Shown one piece after another: positions 17,511-28,992 of a stretch of 54,186 nucleotides of DNA. The position numbers were made by a program, and so were the translations under genes. Source of the DNA: an uncultured Alphaproteobacteria bacterium (lineage in GTDB: Bacteria > Pseudomonadota > Alphaproteobacteria > UBA8366 > JADFVY01); contig CAMYKU010000017.1 in the NCBI GenBank assembly GCA_947259105.1, positions 1 through 54,186 of the forward strand. Reading direction: 5' to 3'. Position 1 is the first letter of the stretch. The number at the start of each line of letters is the position of its first letter. A model generated the notes under the pieces. That model saw only the letters and a list, made by a program, of their open reading frames with translations. It made no database searches and was not told the origin of the DNA.

Positions 17511-19058
17511 CTAACGCGCCGCGAGAGCGTGCGCATCGGGCACGCTGCCTGCCGCGGCCAGCGCCGCTTGATAATTCTCGATCAGATTTGCGACCGACGC
17601 CTCGATCGGACCGAGGAACGTCATCGGGAAGATCCCCATCCACAGCACCGCGACGATGAGCGGCGCGAAAACCAGGACCTCACGGCGGTCGAGGTCGAGA
17701 ATCGACTTCAGCTCGTCCTTGACCATCTCGCCGAAAATGACGCGCCGATACAAATACAGCATGTAGGCCGCACCCAGGATCATGCCGGTGGCGATCAGCG
17801 CCGCAACCCAGGTGTTGGCCTGGAAGGCGCCGACCATGACCAGGAGTTCGCCGACGAAACCGCTGGTGCCGGGCAGCCCCACCGAGGCCAGCATGAACAG
17901 CATGAACACGGCGGCATATTTCGGCATCCGGTGCACGAGGCCGCCGTAGCTCTCGATTTCGCGGCTGTGCATACGGTCGTAGACGACGCCGACGATCAGG
18001 AACAACGCACTCGCGACGACGCCGTGGCTGAGCATCTGGAAGATCGCGCCGGACACCGCCTGCTGGTTCATTGCGAAAATGCCGACGGTCACGAACCCCA
18101 TATGGGCGACCGAGGAATAGGCGATCAGTTTCTTCATGTCGGTCTGCGCCAGCGCCACCAGCGAGGTATAGATCACCGCCACGATGCTGAGCCCGTAGAC
18201 GAACGGCGTGAAATACGCCGACGCCTCCGGCATCATCGGGACCGAGAAGCGCAGGAACCCGTAGCCGCCCATCTTCAGCAGCACGCCGGCGAGAATCACC
18301 GAGCCGGCGGTCGGCGCCTCGACATGGGCGTCCGGCAGCCAGGTGTGGACGGGCCACATCGGCACCTTCACCGCGAACGAGGCGAAGAAGGCAAGCCACA
18401 TATAGATCTGCATGTCGCGCGGGAACCCGAACGCCATCAGGGCCGGGATGTCGGTCGTGCCGGCCTGGTAATACATCGCGATGATCGCCAGCAACATCAG
18501 CACCGAGCCGAGCAGCGTATAGAGGAAGAACTTGAAGGCCGCATAGACCCGCCGCGGGCCGCCCCAGACGCCGATGATGATGAACATCGGGATCAGCACG
18601 CCTTCGAAGAACACATAGAACAGCACGATGTCGAGGGCGCAGAACATGCCTATCATCAGCGTCTCGAGCACCAGGAAGGCGATCATGTATTCCTTGACCC
18701 GGGTCTTGATCGCGGTCCAGCTGGCAAGGATGCAAAGCGGCGTCAGGAAAGCCGACAGCAGCACGAAGAACAGCGAAATTCCGTCGACGCCCATGCGGTA
18801 GGCGAAGCCGCCCTTGCCGAACCACTCGCCATGCTCGACGAACTGGAACTCATGGGTGGCGGGATCGAAATGGTTGAAGATCCCGTACCCCGTCCACAGC
18901 CCGAAGGCGATGGCGAGCGTGGCCAGGGACGCCAGCAGGGCGCCGCCGCGCACATTGCTGGCGACGACATCCGGGTCTTCGTCGTTGATGAACCAGAGTC
19001 CCACCGCCACGACGGTGGGAAGGAACGTCATGATTGACAGCCAGGGGATTTCGCCCAT
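17511..19058 (-). CDS. nuoM: NADH-quinone oxidoreductase subunit M
   Basis: Antiporter-like proton-pumping subunit of complex I, 515 residues and about 14 helices. Key conserved segments are the [26 protein letters not shown] stretch with the essential glutamate, [25 protein letters not shown], and [20 protein letters not shown] with channel lysines. It lies 6 bases after nuoL and leads closely into nuoN. Confidence 0.96.
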   Translation of the reverse strand: MGEIPWLSIMTFLPTVVAVGLWFINDEDPDVVASNVRGGALLASLATLAIAFGLWTGYGIFNHFDPATHEFQFVEHGEWFGKGGFAYRMGVDGISLFFVLLSAFLTPLCILASWTAIKTRVKEYMIAFLVLETLMIGMFCALDIVLFYVFFEGVLIPMFIIIGVWGGPRRVYAAFKFFLYTLLGSVLMLLAIIAMYYQAGTTDIPALMAFGFPRDMQIYMWLAFFASFAVKVPMWPVHTWLPDAHVEAPTAGSVILAGVLLKMGGYGFLRFSVPMMPEASAYFTPFVYGLSIVAVIYTSLVALAQTDMKKLIAYSSVAHMGFVTVGIFAMNQQAVSGAIFQMLSHGVVASALFLIVGVVYDRMHSREIESYGGLVHRMPKYAAVFMLFMLASVGLPGTSGFVGELLVMVGAFQANTWVAALIATGMILGAAYMLYLYRRVIFGEMVKDELKSILDLDRREVLVFAPLIVAVLWMGIFPMTFLGPIEASVANLIENYQAALAAAGSVPDAHALAAR

Positions 19059-19064
19059 CGCCCG

Positions 19065-21023
19065 TTACCCCGCCTGCACGAAAAGATAAGCGGTGATGAA
19101 CAGCACCACGCCGATCAGCATCGCGAATGCATAGTGATAGACATAGCCGCTCTGCAGCGCGCTTGCCCGCCTCGAGACCCTCAGCGTGAGATCGGCCAGC
19201 CCGTCCGGGCCGACGCCGTCGATGATCGCGCCGTCACCGGACTTCCACAGGCTGCGGCCGAGGTAGAAGGCCGGCCGCACGAACAGGAAGTCATAGATCT
19301 CGTCGAAATACCATTTGTTGTAGGACAGCAGGTACAACGGCCGCAGCGCCCGCGCCATCGCCCCGGCCAGGGCCGGCCACTGGATATACATCATCCAGGC
19401 CAGCAGCACCCCGAACGCCGCCACCGCGAGCGGCAGGACTTTGACCCAGACCGGGACATGGTGCGCGGCCTCGATCGAATCGTGATCTTCGAGCACGAGG
19501 ATCGATTCGCCCCAGAAGGCCTCCATGCCGCCGCCGACGAAATAGCCGTATCCGATCGCGCCGGCGAAGATCGAGCCCAGCACCAGGATGACCAGCGGCG
19601 CCAGCATGATCTTCGGCGATTCATGCACGTGCGAGAACGTCTGCTCGTCGCTGCGCGGCTTGCCGTGGAAGGTCATGAACATCAGGCGGGCGGAATACAG
19701 GGCCGTCATGAAAGCAGCGGAGATGCCGGCGACGAACGCGAACATGCCGAACCAGGTGTGCGCGCCGTAGGCCGCCTCGATGATGATGTCCTTCGAATAG
19801 AACCCTGCAAAACCGATCGGCAGGCCGGGAATCGGCAGGCCGACGCCCATCAGCGCCAGGCTGCCGGCCCACATGAACCAGTAGGTCACCGGGATCTTCT
19901 TGCGGATGCCACCCATGTTGCGCATGTCCTGCTCGTCCGACATGGCATGGATCACCGAACCCGCGCCAAGGAACAGCAGCGCCTTGAAGAAGCCGTGCGT
20001 CATCAGGTGGAACATCGCCGCCGAATAGGCCGACACGCCCGCCGCAAAGAACATGTAGCCGAGCTGCGAGCAGGTCGAATAGGCGATCACCCGCTTGATG
20101 TCGTTCTGCGTCAGCCCGATGGTGGCGGCGACGAACGCGGTGGCTGCGCCGACGATGGTGACCACGGCCAGCGCGACTTCGGAATACTCGAACAGCGGCG
20201 AGAACCGGCACACCATGAACACCCCCGCCGTCACCATGGTCGCGGCATGGATCAGGGCGGAGACCGGGGTCGGGCCCTCCATCGCGTCCGGCAGCCAGGT
20301 ATGCAGGAACAGCTGTGCCGACTTGCCCATGGCGCCCACGAACAGCAGCAGGCAGATCGTGGTGATCGCCGGCAATTCCCAACTGAGGAACGTGAGCGTC
20401 GCGTCGGCTTTGTCCGGCACCGCCGCGAAGACCTCGTCGAACCGCACCGAATCGAACAGCACGTAGGCCGCAAAGATGCCCAGCGCGAAGCCGAAATCGC
20501 CCACCCGGTTGACGATAAAGGCCTTGATCGCCGCCGCGTTCGCTGCCGGCCGGTCGTACCAGAAGCCGATCAGCAGGTAGGAGCTGAGCCCGACGCCTTC
20601 CCAGCCCAGGAACAGCTGGATGAAGTTGTCCGACGTCACGAGCATCAGCATGAAGAAGGTGAACAGGCTGAGGTACGAGAAGAAACGCGGATTGGACGGG
20701 TCGTGCTGCATGTAGCCAATGGAATAGACATGCACCACGGCCGAGACCGTGGTGACCACGATCAGCATCACCGCCGTCAACTGGTCGACGCGCAGCATCC
20801 ACTCGAAGTCGAAGCCGCCGACGCGCATCCAGGTGCCGAGATCGATCTGCTCCGGCACGTTGCCCATCACCGCGACATCGAAGAACACGATCCAGGACAG
20901 CAGCGCCGAGAATATCAGCAACCCGCAGGTTATCACCTGGGATCCGCGGTCGCCCAGGAAGCGGCCGAAGAACCCGGCCAGCGCGGCGCCCAGAAGCGGC
21001 AGAAATACGATCAAGGTCAACAC
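19065..21023 (-). CDS. nuoL: NADH-quinone oxidoreductase subunit L
   Basis: The distal proton-pumping subunit of complex I, 652 residues, with about 16 helices and the C-terminal lateral helix that runs along the membrane arm. Family segments are FLGWEGVGLSSYLLIGFWY, GAMGKSAQLFLHTWLPDAMEGPTPVSALIHAATMV and LTQNDIKRVIAYSTCSQLGYMF. The start is a GTG three bases after the nuoK stop, with an AAGGG site before it inside the nuoK end. Confidence 0.96.
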   Translation of the reverse strand: MLTLIVFLPLLGAALAGFFGRFLGDRGSQVITCGLLIFSALLSWIVFFDVAVMGNVPEQIDLGTWMRVGGFDFEWMLRVDQLTAVMLIVVTTVSAVVHVYSIGYMQHDPSNPRFFSYLSLFTFFMLMLVTSDNFIQLFLGWEGVGLSSYLLIGFWYDRPAANAAAIKAFIVNRVGDFGFALGIFAAYVLFDSVRFDEVFAAVPDKADATLTFLSWELPAITTICLLLFVGAMGKSAQLFLHTWLPDAMEGPTPVSALIHAATMVTAGVFMVCRFSPLFEYSEVALAVVTIVGAATAFVAATIGLTQNDIKRVIAYSTCSQLGYMFFAAGVSAYSAAMFHLMTHGFFKALLFLGAGSVIHAMSDEQDMRNMGGIRKKIPVTYWFMWAGSLALMGVGLPIPGLPIGFAGFYSKDIIIEAAYGAHTWFGMFAFVAGISAAFMTALYSARLMFMTFHGKPRSDEQTFSHVHESPKIMLAPLVILVLGSIFAGAIGYGYFVGGGMEAFWGESILVLEDHDSIEAAHHVPVWVKVLPLAVAAFGVLLAWMMYIQWPALAGAMARALRPLYLLSYNKWYFDEIYDFLFVRPAFYLGRSLWKSGDGAIIDGVGPDGLADLTLRVSRRASALQSGYVYHYAFAMLIGVVLFITAYLFVQAG

Positions 21024-21026
21024 AGC

Positions 21027-21338
21027 CTAACCCTTCATCATGTTGATATCTTCAACCTCGATCGAGCCGCGGTTGCGGTGGTAGACGACCAGGATGGCAA
21101 GGCCGATCGCCGCTTCCGCGGCGGCGACCGTCAGCACGAACATGGCGAAGATCTGGCCTGTCAGGTCGTTCATATGGGCGGAAAACGCCACCATGTTGAT
21201 GTTCACGGCCAGCAGCATCAACTCGATCGACATCAGAATGACGATCACGTTCTTGCGGTTCAGGAAAATCCCGAGCAGGCCAAGCGTGAACAGGATGGCT
21301 GCGACGGTCAGGTAATGTCCGAGTCCGACGGAAATCAT
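21027..21338 (-). CDS. nuoK: NADH-quinone oxidoreductase subunit K
   Basis: A 103-residue membrane subunit with three helices that carries the two conserved membrane glutamates of the E-channel ([12 protein letters not shown] and [14 protein letters not shown]). An upstream GTG is possible, but the ATG at 21338 overlaps the nuoJ stop as TGATG, the usual coupled arrangement. Confidence 0.95.
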   Translation of the reverse strand: MISVGLGHYLTVAAILFTLGLLGIFLNRKNVIVILMSIELMLLAVNINMVAFSAHMNDLTGQIFAMFVLTVAAAEAAIGLAILVVYHRNRGSIEVEDINMMKG

Positions 21339-21955
21339 CACACGCCACTCCCCGTCGGAATCTTGACGATCTCGACCGAATCCTCCGGCCGGCGCGCGTT
21401 CTGGTCGGCGGCTCGCTGGCGCTTCACGCCCGTCCGCCGACGCGCCGTCAGCACGATGGCGCCGACCATGGCGACCAGCAGCACCAGCCCCGCCGCCTGG
21501 AAGATATAGACGTAGTCGGTATAGATGAGGCGGCCGATCGCCTCGGTGTTGGTGATCGCGCCGACCGTCGGGCCCGGCATTGCGCCGTCGGGTCCACCGA
21601 ACTCCGGCGCCATGAAATACCCCCCGATGACCACCGCCAGCTCGGCCAGCAGCACCAGCCCGATCATCGCACCAACCGGCAGATAGCGCATGAAACCCTC
21701 ACGCAGCCGGATGAAGTCGATATCCAGCATCATCACCACGAACAGGAACAGCACCGCAACCGCGCCGACATAGACGACGACAAGAAGCATCGCCAGGAAC
21801 TCCGCGCCCATCAGCACGAACAGCCCGGCCGAGTTGAAGAACGCCAGGATCAGGAACAGCACCGAGTGCACAGGGTTTCGCGCCGCGATCACCATCACGC
21901 CGGACGCGACGGCGATGCACGCGAACAGGTAGAATGCGAGAGTTTGCAGGATCAT
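21338..21955 (-). CDS. nuoJ: NADH-quinone oxidoreductase subunit J
   Basis: A 205-residue membrane subunit with about five helices; the conserved glycine-rich third helix ([23 protein letters not shown]) is intact. The C-terminal 40 residues after the last helix are hydrophilic and basic ([22 protein letters not shown]), as in other alphaproteobacterial NuoJ. It follows nuoI by 36 bases. Confidence 0.95.
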   Translation of the reverse strand: MILQTLAFYLFACIAVASGVMVIAARNPVHSVLFLILAFFNSAGLFVLMGAEFLAMLLVVVYVGAVAVLFLFVVMMLDIDFIRLREGFMRYLPVGAMIGLVLLAELAVVIGGYFMAPEFGGPDGAMPGPTVGAITNTEAIGRLIYTDYVYIFQAAGLVLLVAMVGAIVLTARRRTGVKRQRAADQNARRPEDSVEIVKIPTGSGV

Positions 21956-21991
21956 CGATGCCCCTTCCCGGGCTTCACGGTCGTGGTCGGT

Positions 21992-22480
21992 TCAGCGGTA
22001 TGGTGCGTCCAGCGCAATATTCGTGGCGATTTCCGCCTCCCACCGCTCACCGTTCAGCAGCAGCTTCTGCTTGTTGTAGAACAGTTCCTCGCGGGTTTCG
22101 GTGGCGAATTCGGCGTTCGGTCCTTCGACGATCGCGTCCACCGGGCAGGCCTCCTGGCAATAGCCGCAGTAGATGCACTTCGTCATGTCGATGTCGTAGC
22201 GCGTCGTCCGGCGGCTGCCGTCGGCGCGCTCCTCGGCCTCGATGGTGATGGCCTGTGCCGGGCAGACCGCCTCGCACAGCTTGCAGGCGATGCAGCGCTC
22301 CTCGCCGTTGGGATAACGGCGCAGCGCATGCTCGCCGCGAAAGCGCGGGCTGAGCGGCCCCTTCTCGTAGGGATAGTTCAACGTCACCTTGCGGCGGAAC
22401 ATGGCGCGAAGGGTCAGCGACATGCCGGACAGGAGTTCCCACAGCGCGAAGCTCCAGACGGCGCGGGTGATATTGCTCAT
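21992..22480 (-). CDS. nuoI: NADH-quinone oxidoreductase subunit I
   Basis: The 8Fe ferredoxin-like subunit of the peripheral arm, holding clusters N6a and N6b that feed electrons toward N2. The two binding sets are complete: [12 protein letters not shown] and [12 protein letters not shown], in the middle of the 162-residue chain. The N-terminal amphipathic helix anchors it to the membrane arm. It starts 22 bases after the nuoH stop. Confidence 0.97.
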   Translation of the reverse strand: MSNITRAVWSFALWELLSGMSLTLRAMFRRKVTLNYPYEKGPLSPRFRGEHALRRYPNGEERCIACKLCEAVCPAQAITIEAEERADGSRRTTRYDIDMTKCIYCGYCQEACPVDAIVEGPNAEFATETREELFYNKQKLLLNGERWEAEIATNIALDAPYR

Positions 22481-22502
22481 CTCGTCTCTCCTCCGATTCC
22501 CG

Positions 22503-23531
22503 TCAGGCGCCCGTGAATTCCACGATCCCGGCGACCAGCACCACCCAGGCCAGCGACAGGGGCAGGAACACCTTCCAGCCCAGCCGCATCAACTGGTCGT
22601 AGCGGTAGCGCGGGAACGTCGCGCGCACCCACAGGAAGAAGAACAGCACGAAGGCCACTTTGAGCCCGAACCAGATTATGCCGGGGATCACGTCGAGCGC
22701 CGGAATCGGCGCCTGCCAGCCGCCGAGGAACAGGATCGACGTCATGCCGGCCATCAGGATCATGTTGGCGTATTCGCCGAGGAAGAACATCGCGAACGGA
22801 AACGACGAATATTCGACGAAATAACCGGCCACCAGCTCCGCCTCGGCCTCCGGCAGGTCGAAGGGCGAACGGTTGGTCTCCGCCAGCGTCGAGACGAAGA
22901 AGACCACGCCCATCGGCGCAAGGATGCCGAACATGTGCCAGTTCCAGAACCCGCCGGACTGCGCGCGCACGATATCCGAAAGATTCAGCGAGCCGACCAG
23001 GAACAGGACCGTGACGATGACGAAACCCATCGAGACCTCGTAGGACACCATCTGCGCAGCCGACCGCAGCGCACCGAGAAAGGCGTATTTCGAGTTCGAC
23101 GCCCAGCCCGCCATGACCACGCCGTACACGCCGAGTGACGAAATCGCAAACAGGTAGAGGATGCCAACATTGATATCCGCCAGCACCCAGCCTTCGTCGA
23201 AGGGGATCACCGCCCAGGCGATCAGGGCCAGGACGAAGGTGATCATCGGGGACAACAGGAAGATGATCGGATTGGCGCCGGACGGGATGATCGTTTCCTT
23301 GAGAAACAGCTTGAGCCCGTCCGCGAACGGCTGCATCAGTCCCAACCACCCGACCACGTTGGGGCCCTTGCGATACTGCATCCAGCCGATGATCTTGCGC
23401 TCCCAGTACGTCAGATACGCGACGGACAGCAGGACCGGCACAATGATCACGATGATCAGAACCGGAATCTTGATCCAGGGCCAGATGAACAGGACCCAGG
23501 GCCAGAGCGTGTCGGTGAAGATCTCAGCCAT
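22503..23531 (-). CDS. nuoH: NADH-quinone oxidoreductase subunit H
   Basis: The membrane subunit that forms much of the quinone chamber and links it to the proton channels. It has 342 residues and about eight helices. Conserved segments include [34 protein letters not shown] (about 43-76), the [21 protein letters not shown] loop with its charged residues, and [14 protein letters not shown] near the end. The start overlaps the nuoG stop by 8 bases. Confidence 0.97.
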   Translation of the reverse strand: MAEIFTDTLWPWVLFIWPWIKIPVLIIVIIVPVLLSVAYLTYWERKIIGWMQYRKGPNVVGWLGLMQPFADGLKLFLKETIIPSGANPIIFLLSPMITFVLALIAWAVIPFDEGWVLADINVGILYLFAISSLGVYGVVMAGWASNSKYAFLGALRSAAQMVSYEVSMGFVIVTVLFLVGSLNLSDIVRAQSGGFWNWHMFGILAPMGVVFFVSTLAETNRSPFDLPEAEAELVAGYFVEYSSFPFAMFFLGEYANMILMAGMTSILFLGGWQAPIPALDVIPGIIWFGLKVAFVLFFFLWVRATFPRYRYDQLMRLGWKVFLPLSLAWVVLVAGIVEFTGA

Positions 23532-25593
23532 CGGTTCCCGTCGCCTCCCGTTCGCCGGCAGACGCCGCGGCGCATTCCGCCATGGTCGCGGACGCCCTGC
23601 TGATCGGACAGGTCATGTAGAAATTCGCGATCGCCGGCGCGAACGGCCCGTCGCCCAGGGTCCCGCCGGCGGCGCCGAACGCCCCCCATGCTTCTGGAAC
23701 CCGCTCGTCGAGCGCCGCGAAATTCTTGTGCGCCTCCTGCATTTGCGCCCGCAGCGCACCCAGCGAGTCGAACGGCAGGGTCCGGTCCAGCACCCCGGAC
23801 AGCGCCCGGACGATGGCCCAATCCTCCTTCGCCTCGCCTGGCGGGAAGGCCGCGCGCAATCCACGCTGCGCCCTGCCCTCGCCGTTCACCCAGGTACCGC
23901 TTTTTTCCGTATAGGCCGCGCCCGGCAGGATCACGTCGGCCCGGTGCGCGCCGGCATCGCCGTGGTGGCCCTGATAGATCACGAACGCACTGCCGAGCCG
24001 GCTCATGTCGATTTCGTCGGCCGCCAGCAGGTAAACCACTTCGATCTCGCCCGTCCCGGCGCCGTCCAGAATGGCCTCGACGTTGCGCCCGCCGTTGCCC
24101 GGCGCGAAGCCGAGGTCGAGGCCGCCGACGCGCGACGCCGCGGTATGCAGGACGTTGAAACCGTTCCAGTTCTCGCCGACCATGCCGGTGTGCTCGGCGA
24201 CCTTGCGGGCCGCCGCCAGGACCGCCGCGCCATCGCTGCGGGCCAGCGCGCCGGTGCCGACGATCAGCATCGGCTGCTTTGCGTCCGCCAGCGTTTTGGC
24301 GAAGGGATGCTTGCCGTCGGCGATCTCGCCCAGGGTCTGCGGCCCGGCGCCTAGATAGTCGTAGCCGTAGGTCAGTTCGGCCTGCGGCCCGACCACGCCG
24401 ACCGGGAAATTCCCCTGCAACCAGCGCTTGCGGATACGCGCATTGACGACAGGGGCCTCGATTCGCGGATTCGACCCGACGATCAGCAGCGCGTCGGCAT
24501 CTTCGATGCCGGCAAAGCCGCTGTTGAACAGCCAGCCGGACCGCGCGCCCTCGGCGTCCAGCGCCGCGCCGTCCTGACGGCAATCGATATTCGGTGAGCC
24601 GAGTCCATCCATCAGGGACTTCAGGGCGAACATCGATTCCGCGTCGCACTGGTCGCCGGCGATCGCGGCGATCTTCGATCCATCGACTCCCTTCAGGCGC
24701 CCGGCAATCGCACTGAGGGCCTCGTCCCATCCGGTCGCCGCCAGCTTGCCGTCGGCGCCGCGCAGATAGGGGCGATCGAGGCGCTGCCGCCCCAACCCGT
24801 CGCAGGCGTACCGGGTCTTGTCGGAAATCCACTCCTCGTTGACGTCCTCGTTCAGGCGCGGCAGGACGCGCATTACCTCGTTGCCCCGCGTATCCGCGCG
24901 GATATTGCTGCCGACCGCATCCATCACGTCGATCGTTTCGGTCTTCACCAGTTCCCACGGCCGTGCGTGGAAAGCATAGGGCTTGGAGGTCAGCGCGCCG
25001 ACCGGACAGAGGTCGATGACATTGCCCGAAAGCTCCGACGCCAGGGTCTTTTCCAGATAGGTTGTGATCTCCGCGCTTTCGCCGCGGCCCAGCAGCCCCA
25101 GATCCTGGACACCCGCGACTTCGGTCGCGAACCGTACGCAGCGAGTGCAATGGATGCACCGGGTCATGATCGTCTTGATCAGCGGACCCATATGCTTGTC
25201 GCGCACCGCGCGCTTGTTCTCGTGATAGCGGCTGCTGTCCGACCCGTAGGCCATCGCCTGGTCCTGCAGGTCGCACTCGCCGCCCTGGTCGCAGATCGGG
25301 CAGTCGAGCGGATGGTTGATCAGCAGGAACTCCATCACGCCCTGGCGCGCCCGGCGTACGGTTTCCGTGTCGGTATGGATCACCATGCCGTCAGCGACAG
25401 GCATCGCACAGGACGCGATCGGCTTCGGCGAGCGCTCCATTTCCACCAGGCACATGCGGCAATTGCCGGCCACGGAAAGCCGCTCGTGATAACAGAAACG
25501 CGGGATTTCGACGCCGATCGACTCGCAGGCCTGCAGCACGCTGGTGCCGGCTTCGATCTCGACCTCGGTTCCGTCGATAGTGAGTTTCGGCAT
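23524..25593 (-). CDS. nuoG: NADH-quinone oxidoreductase subunit G
   Basis: The largest peripheral-arm subunit, with an N-terminal ferredoxin-like part and a degenerate molybdopterin-oxidoreductase fold. The [2Fe-2S] N1b ligands lie in [15 protein letters not shown] and the following cysteine of [10 protein letters not shown]4 and N5 ligands are seen in [15 protein letters not shown] (which also has the HPLDCP histidine) and [14 protein letters not shown]. At 689 residues it is the short alphaproteobacterial/mitochondrial-like form without the extra N7 cluster of E. coli. It begins 9 bases after nuoF. Confidence 0.97.
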   Translation of the reverse strand: MPKLTIDGTEVEIEAGTSVLQACESIGVEIPRFCYHERLSVAGNCRMCLVEMERSPKPIASCAMPVADGMVIHTDTETVRRARQGVMEFLLINHPLDCPICDQGGECDLQDQAMAYGSDSSRYHENKRAVRDKHMGPLIKTIMTRCIHCTRCVRFATEVAGVQDLGLLGRGESAEITTYLEKTLASELSGNVIDLCPVGALTSKPYAFHARPWELVKTETIDVMDAVGSNIRADTRGNEVMRVLPRLNEDVNEEWISDKTRYACDGLGRQRLDRPYLRGADGKLAATGWDEALSAIAGRLKGVDGSKIAAIAGDQCDAESMFALKSLMDGLGSPNIDCRQDGAALDAEGARSGWLFNSGFAGIEDADALLIVGSNPRIEAPVVNARIRKRWLQGNFPVGVVGPQAELTYGYDYLGAGPQTLGEIADGKHPFAKTLADAKQPMLIVGTGALARSDGAAVLAAARKVAEHTGMVGENWNGFNVLHTAASRVGGLDLGFAPGNGGRNVEAILDGAGTGEIEVVYLLAADEIDMSRLGSAFVIYQGHHGDAGAHRADVILPGAAYTEKSGTWVNGEGRAQRGLRAAFPPGEAKEDWAIVRALSGVLDRTLPFDSLGALRAQMQEAHKNFAALDERVPEAWGAFGAAGGTLGDGPFAPAIANFYMTCPISRASATMAECAAASAGEREATGTDG

Positions 25594-25602
25594 GACCCGT
25601 TC

Positions 25603-26895
25603 CTACTCCGCCGCCACCGCCGGGCCGGATACCTGCCGGTCCAGAATGCGCCTTTCCAGTTCCGGCCGGAAATGCCGGATCAGGCCCTGGATCGGCCACG
25701 CCGCCGCGTCGCCCAGCGCGCAGATCGTGTGCCCTTCGACCTGCCGGGTGACCTCGTCCAGCATGTCGATCTCCTCGATGCTTGCGGCGCCTTCGCTGAG
25801 CCGTTCCATCACGCGCCACATCCACCCCGTTCCCTCGCGGCAGGGCGTGCACTGGCCGCAGCTTTCATGCTTGTAGAATTTCGCAAGGCGGGTAATGGCG
25901 CGGACGATATCGGTCGACTTGTCCATGACGATGACGGCTGCGGTGCCGAGTCCGCTTTGCGCATCCTTGAGCGAATCGAAGTCCATCAGGATGTCGTTGC
26001 AGATCGTTTCGGGCAGGCACGCGACCGAGGATCCGCCGGGGATCACGGCCAGCAGATTGTCCCAGCCGCCACGCACGCCGCCGGCATGCTTGTCGATCAG
26101 TTCCCGCAGGGGGATCGACATTTCCTCTTCGACGTTGCACGGCTTGTTCACGTGGCCGGAAATGCAGAACAACTTGGTGCCGGTGTTGTTTTCACGGCCC
26201 AGCCCGGCAAACCAGGAGGCGCCGCGCCGCATGATGTCCGGCACGACGGCGATGCTCTCGACGTTGTTGACGGTGCTGGGGCAGCCATAGAGACCGGAGG
26301 CGGCCGGGAACGGCGGCTTCAGGCGAGGCTGGCCCTTCTTGCCCTCGAGGCTCTCGATCAGCGCGGTTTCCTCGCCACAGATATAGGCGCCGGCCCCGCG
26401 ATGGACGTGCAGGTCGAATTTCCAGCCGGAGCCGCAGGAATCCTTGCCGATCAACCCGGCATCGCGGGCTTCCTGGATGGCCGCCTCGAGCCGGTTTGCT
26501 TCATCGTGGAACTCGCCTCGGATATAAATATATCCGGTCTCCGCCGCCATCGCGAACCCGGATATCAGGCAGCCCTCGATGAGCTTGTGGGGGTCGTGGC
26601 GGATGATGTCCCGGTCCTTGCAGGTGCCCGGCTCGCCCTCGTCGGCGTTGACCAGCAGGTAATGCGGCCTGCCATCCGATTCCTTGGGCATGAACGACCA
26701 TTTCAGGCCGGTTGGAAATCCCGCGCCGCCGCGGCCCCGCAGGCTGGACGCCTTGATTTCGTCGATAATGCCGTCGCGGCCTTTCGCGAGGATCGCCTTG
26801 GTGCCATCCCAGTCGCCGCGCGTGCGCGCGCCCGCCAGCGTCCAGTCGTGGAGGCCGTAGAGATTGGTGAAAATGCGATCCTTGTCCGCGAGCAT
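25603..26895 (-). CDS. nuoF: NADH-quinone oxidoreductase subunit F
   Basis: The NADH-binding flavoprotein of complex I, which oxidises NADH and passes electrons to cluster N3. The 430-residue protein has the FMN/NADH motifs [13 protein letters not shown] (about 50-62) and [13 protein letters not shown], and the N3 ligand set [12 protein letters not shown] plus a later cysteine. The frame extends 18 codons upstream, but family homology starts at [14 protein letters not shown]. The nuoE stop is 7 bases upstream. Confidence 0.97.
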   Translation of the reverse strand: MLADKDRIFTNLYGLHDWTLAGARTRGDWDGTKAILAKGRDGIIDEIKASSLRGRGGAGFPTGLKWSFMPKESDGRPHYLLVNADEGEPGTCKDRDIIRHDPHKLIEGCLISGFAMAAETGYIYIRGEFHDEANRLEAAIQEARDAGLIGKDSCGSGWKFDLHVHRGAGAYICGEETALIESLEGKKGQPRLKPPFPAASGLYGCPSTVNNVESIAVVPDIMRRGASWFAGLGRENNTGTKLFCISGHVNKPCNVEEEMSIPLRELIDKHAGGVRGGWDNLLAVIPGGSSVACLPETICNDILMDFDSLKDAQSGLGTAAVIVMDKSTDIVRAITRLAKFYKHESCGQCTPCREGTGWMWRVMERLSEGAASIEEIDMLDEVTRQVEGHTICALGDAAAWPIQGLIRHFRPELERRILDRQVSGPAVAAE

Positions 26896-26902
26896 ATCGC
26901 GA

Positions 26903-27796
26903 TTATTCCTTTTCCGGGCGGAGCTTGTCGCCGGCCGCTTCGTCATCATCGGCCTCGACGGCTTCGGTCTCGCCAGCCTCTAGATCGGTCGCTTCGGTTT
27001 CGGTCGCTTCGGTTTCGGTCGCTTCGGTTTCGGTCGCTTCGGTTTCGGTCTCGACGGCTTCTACTTCAGTCTCGAGTTCGATTTCAACGGCTTCGGTCTC
27101 GACAGTTTCCGGCTCGACGGCCTCGCCTGCCTCTGCATCGGTCGCTTCCGCTTCGCTCGCTTCGGCCTCGCTTCCCTCGACGGCGTCGTCCTTCTTGCTC
27201 GCCTTCTTGCCGGCCGGCTTTGCGGCCTCGCCGGTCAGTGTCAGCGGGCCGCCCTCGGGCGCCGAGGTCTGGCGGCCGGTCTGCGAGCCCGGCGGCGGTC
27301 TGGTCCCCCGTTTCAGGGCCTCGATGATATCGGCCATCGATCTGGCATCGACATCCTCGTAGTAGTCGTCGTCGACCTGTACTACCGGCGCATTGACGCA
27401 GGCGCCGAGGCATTCGACCTCGCCCAGGGTAAACTCGCCGTCCCGCGTGGTTTCGCCGATTCCGACGCCCAGCGCGTTCCTGCAGGCCCCGACCACCTCG
27501 TCCGACCCGCGCAACCAGCAGGGGGTCGTCGTGCAGACGTTGATCTGGTGCTTGCCGACCGGAGAACGCTTGTACATCGAATAGAAGGTCGCGACCTCGA
27601 GCACCCGGATCGGCGCCATGTCGAGCATCTCCGCGATCGTCCCGACGGCGCCATCGGGCAGCCAGCCGCCGTTCTGCCGCTGAGCGAGATCGAGCAGCGG
27701 CATCACCGCGCTGCGCTGCCTTCCCTCCGGATAGCGGGCGACGAAATCCTTGGCCTGGGCAAGATTCTCACCAGTGAATTCGAACACTTCGCTCAT
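26903..27796 (-). CDS. nuoE: NADH-quinone oxidoreductase subunit E with long acidic repeat tail
   Basis: The thioredoxin-fold [2Fe-2S] (N1a) subunit. Residues 1 to about 163 are an ordinary NuoE with ligands Cys88, Cys93, Cys129 and Cys133. The 297-residue length is well above the usual 160-240. The extra part begins with a Pro/Gly-rich linker and a short basic KKASKKDD patch. It then becomes a nearly pure Glu/Ala/Thr/Val tail (about 204-297), including four exact ETEAT units coded by a 15-base tandem repeat. The tail is expected to be disordered and strongly negative. Some alphaproteobacterial NuoE proteins have extended tails, but this composition is striking. Confidence 0.95.
   Translation of the reverse strand: MSEVFEFTGENLAQAKDFVARYPEGRQRSAVMPLLDLAQRQNGGWLPDGAVGTIAEMLDMAPIRVLEVATFYSMYKRSPVGKHQINVCTTTPCWLRGSDEVVGACRNALGVGIGETTRDGEFTLGEVECLGACVNAPVVQVDDDYYEDVDARSMADIIEALKRGTRPPPGSQTGRQTSAPEGGPLTLTGEAAKPAGKKASKKDDAVEGSEAEASEAEATDAEAGEAVEPETVETEAVEIELETEVEAVETETEATETEATETEATETEATDLEAGETEAVEADDDEAAGDKLRPEKE
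26987..27046. repeat. Four exact 15-base tandem repeats in nuoE
   Basis: The unit GGTCGCTTCGGTTTC (plus strand) occurs four times without error, coding four pentapeptides of Glu, Thr and Ala on the minus strand. Degenerate relatives of the unit continue on both sides (26945-27110). Because 15 is a multiple of three, slippage would change tail length without a frameshift. Confidence 0.9.
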
Positions 27797-27810
27797 CGTT
27801 CGTCTCGCCT

Positions 27811-28992
27811 CTAACGGTCGATTTCGCCAAAAACAGGATCGATTGAGCCGAGCACGGACACCGAATCGGCCAGCATATGACCCTTGCACATGAAGTTCAT
27901 CGCCTGCAGATGCGCAAAGCCCGGAGCGCGGATCTTGCAGCGATAGGGCCGGTTGGTCCCGTCGGAAACCAGATAGACCGCGAACTCGCCCTTGGGCGCC
28001 TCGACCGCAGTGTAGGTCTCGCCCGCCGGGACGTGGAATCCCTCGGTATAGAGCTTGAAGTGATGGATCAATGCCTCCATCGAGCGCTTCATCTCGCCGC
28101 GGCTCGGCGGGCCGACCTTGCCGTCCTCGGTCATGACCGGCCCGTCCGGCATCTTTTCGATGGACTGTTTGACGATGCGCAGGCTTTCCCGCATTTCCGC
28201 AACGCGTACCAGGTAGCGCGAGTACACATCGCCGTGCTTGCCGATGGGAATGTCGAAATCCATATCCGCATAGGCATCGTAAGGCTGCGCCTTGCGCAGA
28301 TCCCACGGCACGCCGGAGGCCCGCAGCATCGGCCCGGTGAACCCCCAGGCCAGCGCGTCATCGGCCGATACGGTGCCGATGTCGACGGTGCGCTGCTTGA
28401 AGATGCGGTTTTCGTTCAGCAGCGTCTCGATATCGTCGATAAAGGAGGGCATTTTCTCGGCCCATTCGAGGATGTCGTCGGTCAGCCCCGCCGGCAGGTC
28501 CTGATGCACGCCGCCGACCCGGAAATACGCCGCATGAAGCCGCGCGCCGCAGACCCGCTCGTAGAACTCCATGACGATTTCACGCTGCTCGCAGGCCCAC
28601 AGCAGCGGCGTCATCGCACCGATATCCAGGGCCAGCGCCGGCACATTGAACAGATGGTTCGTAAGACGGGTGATTTCGGCGAACAGGGTGCGGACATACT
28701 GTCCGCGCGGTGGCGGCTGGATACCCAGCAGCTTCTCCGCGCCCAGTACGAAGGCGTGCTCCAGGCTCATCGGCGAGACATAGTCGAGGCGGTCGAAATA
28801 CGGAATCGCCTGCAGATATGTCTTGTATTCGATCAGCTTCTCGGTGCCCCGATGCAGCAGCCCGATATGCGGGTCGAGACGCTCGACGACCTCGCCGTCC
28901 ATTTCCATGACCATGCGCAGCACGCCGTGCGCGGCCGGGTGTTGCGGGCCGAAATTGACGGTCAGGTTCTTGATCTGCGTTTCCGCGGCCAT
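27811..28992 (-). CDS. nuoD: NADH-quinone oxidoreductase subunit D
   Basis: The 49-kDa-type subunit that forms the quinone site with NuoB. It has 393 residues and no fusion with NuoC. Conserved segments: [17 protein letters not shown] near the N-terminus (the quinone-site histidine) and the [20 protein letters not shown] and [11 protein letters not shown] stretches; it ends [12 protein letters not shown]. The ATG overlaps the nuoC stop as TGATG; a TTG one codon earlier is less likely. Confidence 0.97.
   Translation of the reverse strand: MAAETQIKNLTVNFGPQHPAAHGVLRMVMEMDGEVVERLDPHIGLLHRGTEKLIEYKTYLQAIPYFDRLDYVSPMSLEHAFVLGAEKLLGIQPPPRGQYVRTLFAEITRLTNHLFNVPALALDIGAMTPLLWACEQREIVMEFYERVCGARLHAAYFRVGGVHQDLPAGLTDDILEWAEKMPSFIDDIETLLNENRIFKQRTVDIGTVSADDALAWGFTGPMLRASGVPWDLRKAQPYDAYADMDFDIPIGKHGDVYSRYLVRVAEMRESLRIVKQSIEKMPDGPVMTEDGKVGPPSRGEMKRSMEALIHHFKLYTEGFHVPAGETYTAVEAPKGEFAVYLVSDGTNRPYRCKIRAPGFAHLQAMNFMCKGHMLADSVSVLGSIDPVFGEIDR

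Noticed and set aside
15924..19037. A 1,037-codon plus-strand open frame opposite birA, nuoN and nuoM
   Set aside because: It is antisense to well-conserved genes and extremely rich in His, Asp, Arg and Gln, typical of shadow frames.
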